64,000 bases of DNA from positions 2,695,769 to 2,759,768 of the forward strand of contig CM119264.1 in assembly GCA_051294375.1 (NCBI GenBank), given 5' to 3'. The notes under the pieces were generated by a model. That model was given only the letters and a program-made list of their open reading frames with translations, ran no database searches and had not been told where the DNA came from. This stretch comes from Paraspadella gotoi. Taxonomy: Eukaryota; Chaetognatha. The first letter of the stretch is position 1, and each line of letters starts with the position of its first letter. Shown here piece by piece: positions 56,711-64,000 of the stretch. The position numbers and the translations under genes are program-made.

Positions 56711-56855
56711 ACAATGATGGAGTCCCGTGTTGATATCGAACGGAATTTCTTTTCGGGCGAAGAATTGAATTCCATCGCAATTTCTCGATGAGGATCGTAA
56801 TCATCACCATCATCATCATCATCGACCTCATCATAATCATCATCATCATCATGTT
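56596..56855. repeat. (GTC)n and (ATC)n triplet blocks
   Basis: GTC/ATC triplets at 56610-56710 and CAT/ATC triplets at 56797-56852. Asp-rich and Met-rich frames are repeat readings. Confidence 0.9.
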
Positions 56856-58380
56856 AACAATTTTGAAGGCGTTTTAGCGCCATTGTCAGAGTACAATTAT
56901 TACAGTTAAAAGTAATTAACTATCCAAAAATTAAACTCAGCTACGACCACCTTGGGGGCATGGAAAACCCTCAAGCCTGGTTCCAAGCCTAGGGAGCAGA
57001 GACCCGTTCCATTGCTGCTTGAGGGGGTTATAGAAGTTACGGACAGTCATCTTCAGCCCACATATATGTGAACGATATGCCAAATAATAATTACAGAATA
57101 AAGATAATCAGGTCCTAAAAACATTCTAATTTTACATGAAAGGATTTTTAGCAATGATTGAAAAAACACCAACTTGCCATCCTTCAAGTTCTAATTTTTT
57201 TTATCTCTGCAACATGCAAATTAGATTGAAGCGACTTTATGTAGTCTCAATTGACCTTTCAATGACAAAAGATTTAAAGAACGAGAGAGAGAGAGAGAGC
57301 TATGTATAACAACATAGAATGACAGATCGTGCAATAGTCGAAGTCAATGGGGAAAACGTTATTGCTATCTCGGGCTGACGACGGTCGTCGTTCCGCAAGT
57401 TCCACGGTGTTGATGTCGTGTAACGAGGAAAAGAGACGCATCGAAACTCAAATATGCAAATGAGGTGAAACGGGGCCCCTACGTCTTGGAATCGCATCAA
57501 AAAGTCGATGCGACGTGATTCCGTTTGGATGGAAAGATGGAAATGGAAAGACGAAAGGGAAAAAAGGAAAAGAAAAGGAGGAAAGGAGGAAAGAAAAACA
57601 AAGAAAATGGCGAAATAAGATTTTTTGATATTTTAATTTTTTTAAAACTGATTCAAGCTCTGTTAATTTTTAGTTCGTTATTTCACCAATTTGTGATTCC
57701 TTTCTTAAATGTAAAAAAAACGAAAGAGAATCAAACCAAAATTTCGATTAAAAAAACATCATAAGGATATAAATATAAAATATAAAATGTTTAGAAGCTA
57801 AGAAGTTTAGATGCGAGCTAGCTTTACGAATTAAAAAAAAATGCTAGAATATCGTGTTTTGAGCCAGGAAGGCATAAAGTGAGAAAAGGTTCAGTTTCCA
57901 TTGGAAGAAGAAATAAACTGTCTTCATGGCAACGTCGTTGAGGGCGAAAGAACTGAGGAGACATCGAAACGACCTCTAGCGATGGAAAAAGTCGAACAGG
58001 AAAAAGAGATAAGAAATTTGAGTTACGATTCCTCGTTTCTCGTTTTAATTTTCCAGGAGGAAAAAGTCGCGACTTGTTGAAAAAAAAGTTTGATGCTCTT
58101 TTATTACAGTCGAATATTATATTGATTATGACGGCTAATAGCTAATTATTTAAAATTTAACAGTTAACAAGTAAGTTAATAACATACTTAATTAGATAGA
58201 GTTATAAAACTGAAAAGACAGACCGACCGAAAACGGGCTTATTTAGTCACTGTCATGAAAGAAATTCGGCCCTATTTTCAAAAAGCTCCTCATTTCAGCT
58301 TAAATTCAAAAAATAATTTTGGTTTTAAGTGGGTTTTAATTGGGTTAGGATTTACGGACCGGGAGTAGCTTATGGATTAG
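56856..58380. other. Intron-like sequence
   Basis: Includes a GA tract (57282-57298), a purine-rich patch (57545-57600) and an exact POU octamer ATGCAAAT at 57454-57461 in the context ATATGCAAATGAGG. No gene, RNA or clear promoter. 56940-57050 is GC-balanced but has no open frame of note. Confidence 0.45.
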
Positions 58381-58609
58381 AATGGATCGCTATCGGAAAA
58401 GAGCGCCATCCTTTGGTGAAAGGTCGACCCATAAACTTCGCTTCTCATATCTCCCTCGCAAGGGAGAAGGACGCAGCCTCGAACCCGGGACCGACGATCC
58501 GCAAATGACAAATGGCGGTTGGTTTTGTCCCACGAGGAGACGGAAGCAACGAAAGAAGGTCGAAACACAATTAAAATTCGTCGGCGCGAATCTGACGTGG
58601 GAATCGGGG
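58381..58609. other. GC-balanced segment before a gap
   Basis: Contains CTCGAACCCGGGACCG (58480-58495), whose reverse complement has a B-box-like GGTTCGAG, as in minus-strand tRNA-derived SINEs. No A box is evident. The plus frame is open for 76 codons into the 206-N gap (58610-58815) but has no recognisable motif. Confidence 0.3.
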
Positions 58610-58815
58610 NNNNNNNNNNNNNNNNNNNNNNNNNNNNNNNNNNNNNNNNNNNNNNNNNNNNNNNNNNNNNNNNNNNNNNNNNNNNNNNNNNNNNNNNNNN
58701 NNNNNNNNNNNNNNNNNNNNNNNNNNNNNNNNNNNNNNNNNNNNNNNNNNNNNNNNNNNNNNNNNNNNNNNNNNNNNNNNNNNNNNNNNNNNNNNNNNNN
58801 NNNNNNNNNNNNNNN

Positions 58816-59195
58816 TACCAAATAATTAGATAAATTATAAAACCAGACACCAGTTTTTATCTTTATATACATGTATAATTGTATATATATATATGTACAG
58901 AAAAAGTGACAAAACTTGAAAACAGGTCGATATATGATCTCCTACGTTATCTTGATTTTCTTCAACTTCTTAACTTCTCTGCCCGCCCTCCTGCCCCTCC
59001 CTCTGTCTGCTTTGCCCGCATTCGAGGTTTATTGTCGGGCGAGGAAGTAAACAATCTTTCTCTTTTCCCTCCTTCATCCTCTACGCCCCCCCAACTCCCC
59101 CTCTCCCCTCCGCAGATTACAAATTTCGGTTGAGGCGAAAAACTGGAAAGGTTTTTTGTCGCTGATTTTGTTGTGATCGCAAATAGGGTTAGAGG
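58816..59195. other. Sequence with C/T-rich patch
   Basis: 58880-58900 is TATA-rich; 59060-59115 is C/T-rich (CTCCCCCTCTCCCCTCCGCAG). The CCGCAG could be a 3' splice site, but only a short open frame follows. Confidence 0.35.
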
Positions 59196-59252
59196 AAAGA
59201 AAAAGAGGGAAAGAAAGAAAAAAAGATAGAAAGAAAGATAAAAAAGAAAGAT

Positions 59253-59312
<60 letters not shown>

Positions 59313-59320
59313 TAAAAGAG
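59196..59320. repeat. (AAAG)n microsatellite
   Basis: AAAG tetranucleotides with AAAAGAT interruptions. Confidence 0.9.
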
Positions 59321-59504
59321 TAAAGAAAGTAAATCAGAAAAGAAGAAGGAATAGAAAAGGGAATATAAAATAAATAACCAGGGAACCAGTCAACCAACTT
59401 TTCACACACCTTTAGGAGAAACGCAATATGATTTTGTCTGCATACTACTTATTCTATACTTTCTTTTCCTCTTTTCTCAACTCCATATTCAACTTATTGC
59501 TCAT

Positions 59505-60309
59505 NNNNNNNNNNNNNNNNNNNNNNNNNNNNNNNNNNNNNNNNNNNNNNNNNNNNNNNNNNNNNNNNNNNNNNNNNNNNNNNNNNNNNNNNNNNNNNNN
59601 NNNNNNNNNNNNNNNNNNNNNNNNNNNNNNNNNNNNNNNNNNNNNNNNNNNNNNNNNNNNNNNNNNNNNNNNNNNNNNNNNNNNNNNNNNNNNNNNNNNN
59701 NNNNNNNNNNNNNNNNNNNNNNNNNNNNNNNNNNNNNNNNNNNNNNNNNNNNNNNNNNNNNNNNNNNNNNNNNNNNNNNNNNNNNNNNNNNNNNNNNNNN
59801 NNNNNNNNNNNNNNNNNNNNNNNNNNNNNNNNNNNNNNNNNNNNNNNNNNNNNNNNNNNNNNNNNNNNNNNNNNNNNNNNNNNNNNNNNNNNNNNNNNNN
59901 NNNNNNNNNNNNNNNNNNNNNNNNNNNNNNNNNNNNNNNNNNNNNNNNNNNNNNNNNNNNNNNNNNNNNNNNNNNNNNNNNNNNNNNNNNNNNNNNNNNN
60001 NNNNNNNNNNNNNNNNNNNNNNNNNNNNNNNNNNNNNNNNNNNNNNNNNNNNNNNNNNNNNNNNNNNNNNNNNNNNNNNNNNNNNNNNNNNNNNNNNNNN
60101 NNNNNNNNNNNNNNNNNNNNNNNNNNNNNNNNNNNNNNNNNNNNNNNNNNNNNNNNNNNNNNNNNNNNNNNNNNNNNNNNNNNNNNNNNNNNNNNNNNNN
60201 NNNNNNNNNNNNNNNNNNNNNNNNNNNNNNNNNNNNNNNNNNNNNNNNNNNNNNNNNNNNNNNNNNNNNNNNNNNNNNNNNNNNNNNNNNNNNNNNNNNN
60301 NNNNNNNNN
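59505..60309. other. Assembly gap (805 N)
   Basis: Largest gap in the window. Content unknown. Confidence 0.95.
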
Positions 60310-60424
60310 GGAGAGTTATCGTCTGCTTAATCTCGTTCGCGATGATAATTGAAACGGATTCTTTCTTTTTCTCTTGAGGGAAAAGAAACTAGAGTAACGG
60401 AATTTGGGGTTTTTTTTTAGTTGG

Positions 60425-60591
60425 AAGGAAATAAAGAAAGAAGGAAAGAAAAATGGGAAGAAAGAAAGAAACTAAGAAAGAAAGAAATAAAGATGGAAAG
60501 AAAGAAACTAAGAAAGAAGAAAAAAAGAAAGAAATAATGAAAGAAAGAAAGAAAGAACGAAACAATGAAAGGAGAAAGAAAGAAAGAAACT

Positions 60592-60631
<40 letters not shown>

Positions 60632-60656
60632 ATGAAAGAGAGAAAGAAAGAAGGAA
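60425..60656. repeat. (AAAG)n microsatellite
   Basis: AAAG units with AACTAAG and AATAAAG interruptions at several regular places. Confidence 0.9.
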
Positions 60657-60779
60657 ATATCGGCTGATCGCCGCTTTTGTCAATCTCGCTCTTCGACCCA
60701 TGGCGCCATCTTCGCTTGGTTCTTCCGTTGAATTCATTTACATTTTACATTAAATTTTATTGAAGTTCATTTGAACTAA

Positions 60780-61390
60780 AAAATTGGATGAACCCCGGAT
60801 GTCGAAAGTCGTCGGGAAGTAGGAATCGACTACGACAGATCGCAGTGTGCCAGATTATGCCTAAACTGTTTCCATCAAGACCTGAACTAGTTATAAGTAC
60901 CAAAAAAAATTCGATTCACGCAAAACTGAGCTTATAAGAGAACTCCATTGCTTGAAAGCCAAAGCTTGCAGATGTAACTCGATTGTCTGAAAATCCTAAG
61001 AGATCTTTGGTGACGTTGAAATGGAATAAGAAGGTGAAAAGCTAGACTCGAGTTCGGAGACAACAATTTCCATTTTTGGAGGAAAAGAAATGAGGGTCAT
61101 CCTAATAAAAGCCCACGTTAGGCAAATGAAAAAATCTAAGAAAGAAAGAAAGAAAGAAAAAAAGAAAGAAAGAAAGAAAAACAGAAATAAAAAAAGAAAT
61201 AAAGAAAAAAAGAAAGAAAGAAAAAAAAAAGAAGCGAGCAAAGAAGCAAGCAATCATGCGCCCTTCATAGCTTTGCGCTTTGGGTGAAACGCTCTCAAAC
61301 CCGGAATACGTCCAGAGCTAAATCGTTTGCCTTCGGCCGTTACAGCTTCGACTATTTACAAAACGCGAGTCTCTCTCTCTCTCTCTCTCT
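60780..61390 (+). repeat. Tandem duplicate, first copy
   Basis: Shares CGATTCACGCAAAACTGAGC, CCTAAGAGATCTTTGG, an AAAG tract (61135-61230) and TTCGGCCGTTACAGC with 61416-62090, in the same order. Ends in CT repeats and a 25-N gap (61391-61415). Confidence 0.85.
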
Positions 61391-61415
61391 NNNNNNNNNN
61401 NNNNNNNNNNNNNNN

Positions 61416-62090
61416 AAGTCACCCGTCGGAAGTAGATCGGACTACGAAAACAAGCGGATCCGCAGTTGTTTGCCAGATTTATGCCTAAACTTGTTTCCAT
61501 TCGAAGACCTGAACTAGTTATTAAAGTTACCAAAAAATTCGATTCACGCAAAAACTGAGCTTATAAGAGAACTCATGCTTGAAGCCAAAGCTTTGCCAGA
61601 TGTAACCTACGATTCGTCTGAAAATTCCTAAGAGATCTTTGGTTGACGTTGAAAATGGAAAAAGAAATAAAAAATAAGAAGAGTGGTTTGAAAAAGCTTA
61701 GGACTCGAGTTCTGGAGACAACAATTTCCATTTTTTGGAGGGAAAAGAAATGAGGTGACGGGTCTTCATCCTTAATAATAAGCCCACGGTTAGGCAAATG
61801 AATAAACTAAGAAAGAAAAAAAGAAAGAAAAAGATAAGAAAAAAAAGAAAGAAAGAAAGAAAAGAAAGGAATAAAACAGAAATAAAAAAAAAGAAATAAA
61901 GAAAAGAAAAAAGAAAGAAAGCGAGCAAAAGAAGGAAGCAATCATGCGCCCATTATTTAGCTTTGCGCTTGGCCTGTTCTGAAACCCTCTCCAAACCCGG
62001 AATATCGTTTCCAGAGCTAAATAATCGTTTTGCCTTCGGCCGTTACAGCCTTCGACTATTTACCAAAACGGCGAGTCTCTCTCTCTCTCT
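61416..62090 (+). repeat. Tandem duplicate, second copy
   Basis: About 0.65 kb period relative to 60780-61390, with many one-base indels. The AAAG tract is at 61808-61925 and it ends in a CT tract. Confidence 0.85.
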
Positions 62091-62092
62091 CG

Positions 62093-62147
<55 letters not shown>

Positions 62148-62165
62148 CCTCTCTCCCCCTCTCTT
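62075..62165. repeat. (CT)n microsatellite
   Basis: CT run with CGCT and TT interruptions. Confidence 0.9.
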
Positions 62166-62169
62166 CTCG

Positions 62170-62511
62170 TTTAGAAATATTCGTGTGTGTAGGACTGATG
62201 TTGGACTGATGTTAAGCCCAAGGCTAACATTGGGCCAAGCCGACTGCAATAAAGGAAACGGGTTTTCAATCGTTTTAAGAAAGGACAATGTGGAAAAAAA
62301 AGCGGGAGCCCCAACTGCAATGGCTGCAATGGCTACAATGGCTGCAATGACTCATTGCTGATGGCCATCCCATTCTTAGATGACTTATTCTTTTGGATTC
62401 CTGATTGTAGTTGATGTTTCGCCTCGTTATTCATTAAATTGATGAGAAGAATCAACTGAAAACAGATCTTTGGCCTAACCTCGCGTTCGGTAGAACTCTA
62501 GCAACCAGTCA
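62170..62511. other. Unique sequence
   Basis: Has GACTGATGTT words at 62190-62215 and a 12-base CAATGGCTGCAA repeat at 62310-62350. Nothing else recognised. Confidence 0.45.
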
Positions 62512-62950
62512 GTCAATCAGTCAGTCAATCAGGGACAATGACCACTGCGACGGGTACGACCGCCACGAAGCGATTGACAATAACCACAACGACGAACCAC
62601 AACGACGAACCACAACGACGAACGAGGTCAGGACTACAATGACGACATCGATTCTGCCACCGCCGCCTCCGCTGCAGCCGCCGCCGCTGCAGCCGCCTCC
62701 ACCGCTCCATCTTTTGTCGAATTCCAGCCGTCGGCACCCAATTCCCGACGCCGCCTCGTTCCTCTCCCGGCTCCTTGGCGCCGAGGGTCGAGCGTGAGGG
62801 CGCCGTTTTCTCCGCTTCCGGTTCGGATCACCGTGGCGTCGTTTTGGTCGTCGGACCCGGCGTCGCCTGAGAGGCCCGGCATCGCTTTAGAAGCCCGGCG
62901 TCGCCTGATAGGCCCGGTATTACAGAGAGGCCCGGCGTCACCTGATAGGC
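62512..62950 (+). CDS. Coding-like GC-rich block, strand uncertain
   Basis: On + a frame runs from the AGTCAATCAG repeats through DNDHCDGYDRHEAIDNN to a TGA near 62799. A second + frame opens after 62582 and reads DDIDSATAAS, an alanine run, APSFVEFQPSAPNSRRRLVP to about 62950. On the minus strand 62634-62882 is also open (GSDDQNDATVIRTGSGENGA, alanine run). Composition is GC-rich and proline/alanine-rich like the exons at 36277 and 55019, and the + strand would fit their gene, but no clear acceptor or donor is seen. I infer an exon here only tentatively. Confidence 0.3.
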
Positions 62951-63175
62951 CCAGAGTGGCCTGATAGGTGTTGCTGAGAGGCCCGGCGTCGGCTGAGAGG
63001 TCTGGTGTCGTTAGGAGACCCGGCGTCGCTTAGGAGCCCAGGGGTCGCCTAGAGGCCCGGCGCTCGCCTGTGAGGCCCCGGCCCTCCCCTGTGTGGCTCG
63101 GGCGTCGCCTTTAGAGGCCCGGCGTCGCTTAAGAGGCCCGGCGTCGCCGTGTGTGGCCCGGCCGTCGTTTCTCAG
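62865..63175. repeat. GAGGCCCGGCGTCGCCTGATA minisatellite
   Basis: About 15 units of 17-21 bases around GGCCCGGCGTCGCCT, very CpG-rich. Gains and losses of single bases disrupt any frame. Confidence 0.9.
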
Positions 63176-63254
63176 GTGTTTTTTTTTTTCCGGGAAAAGG
63201 AAGAGTTGAGTGCCTTCCTTTTTTTCTTCTGCTCTGTCATCTTGTTTGAGCCCG

Positions 63255-63620
63255 TAAAAAATAAAGAAAAAAGAAGGAGAAGGAAAGAAGGAGGGAGAAT
63301 ATAGGAAGAAAAGGGAGAGGAAATAAAAGAGGCAGGGAGAAAATAAAAGAGAGGAAGGAAATTAGGGAGAAAAGGGAGCGAAATAAAAGAGGAGGGAGAA
63401 ATAAAAGAGGAGGAAGGAAATTAGGAGAAAAGGAAGCAAAGAAGCAGGGGGAGAATATTAAGAGAAAAGGGAGTAAAGGAAAGAGGAGGAAGGAAATAAG
63501 AAGAAAAGGGAGGGAAGGAAAGAGGAGGAAAGGAAAGAGGAGGGAGAATATTAGGAGAAAAGGGAGGAAAGGAAAGAGGAGGGAGGATATTAGGAAAAAA
63601 GGGAAGAAAGGAAAGGAAAG
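63255..63620. repeat. Homopurine minisatellite (GGAGAAAAGGGAGGAAAGGA)
   Basis: Imperfect units of 15-25 bases, almost pure A/G on +. Similar in kind to 42238-42505. Confidence 0.85.
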
Positions 63621-63955
63621 ATGTTAAATTAAGTAGTTTTTCAGAGAGGTCATTCTGGTAAGATTTGGAATATTGAAAGTTTTTTAAATTAAAAATATTC
63701 ATTGAGATGAAGACAGAAGTCTTCGAAATATTGTGATTTTTCTCAATTTAAATCATTTTAATTTTAAAAACTGTCAATTTTCCTTAGGGCAAGCAAATAC
63801 CAAAAATATTACAAATTAAAATGTTAACTTAGCTTAAACTAAAAGTGAAAGGGCGGCGAAGGTGTACGAAGACTGAAAAGGATGGAGAGGGGAAGGAACC
63901 GAAACAGTCGAGTCAACTGTGCAATTGTAGTCGTTGTTGTTGTTGTCGTTGAGAT
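63621..63955. other. AT-rich sequence ending in GTT/GTC triplets
   Basis: No gene seen. GTTGTTGTTGTCG at 63929-63949. Confidence 0.5.
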
Positions 63956-64000
63956 CAGTGGTCCTCGAGATTTTCGCCGCTCTCGTCCGGCAGCGGCGGT
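63956..64000 (-). CDS. Possible C-terminal coding fragment at the window edge
   Basis: On the minus strand the last 45 bases read PPLPDESGENLEDH followed by a stop, which looks like a protein end. On + the same bases read WSSRFSPLSSGSGG after a GATCAG that could be a splice acceptor. Both are too short to decide. Confidence 0.2.

Overview
The window looks like a draft nuclear contig from an invertebrate metazoan. The evidence is GT-AG splice junctions, GC-rich low-complexity coding exons inside long introns, very dense microsatellites ((GA)n, (TTTC)n, (GAC)n, (AAAAG)n) and satellite blocks. No ribosomal, mitochondrial, viral or transposase gene is recognisable, and the clade cannot be assigned. 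Runs of exactly 25 or 10 N, and copies that differ mostly by one-base indels, indicate a gap-filled long-read assembly. Much of the apparent structure may therefore be part biology and part assembly.

Layout. 105-2645 is the left arm of a large inverted repeat whose right arm is 6648-9060. Between them lies unit A (2633-6647), repeated directly at 12605-16690 (A') and, from its middle onward, at 25797-28950 (A''). 9061-12579 is single-copy sequence with many simple repeats. 16740-18827 is a GC-rich insert with an alternating-CG tract, placed inside a 10-bp tandem array. 13925-25771 and 25797-35170 are two tandem copies of a long segment (A-B-C-D). Their C parts (21929-24857 and 31032-33960) appear identical, while the flanks are indel-rich.

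The only convincing protein-coding sequence lies on the + strand: an exon at 36277-36851 and a second, proline-rich exon present twice, at 44367-45228 (cut by a gap) and 55019-55997 (ending at a splice donor). The phases of the two exons are compatible, so I read them as neighbouring exons of one large gene. It would encode a low-complexity, probably cytoplasmic protein with SH3-type PxxP motifs and a YENL (Grb2 SH2 type) site. Its family is not recognised. A weaker coding-like block lies at 62512-62950 and a fragment at the right edge.

The most unusual structure is at 45254-52285. It is a 16-bp satellite whose blocks repeatedly switch orientation. At 48937-51948 this forms two inverted arms of about 0.7 kb around an AT-rich interior of about 1.5 kb, the architecture of foldback transposons. 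It is followed by degenerate TTAGGG-like repeats and an AT-rich block with repeated tRNA-like (A box/B box) elements. A second unusual family is a dispersed repeat that starts TTTTTAG, has a short hairpin of varying sequence, then CTTTTTCGTC and a CCGT/CGGT tract.
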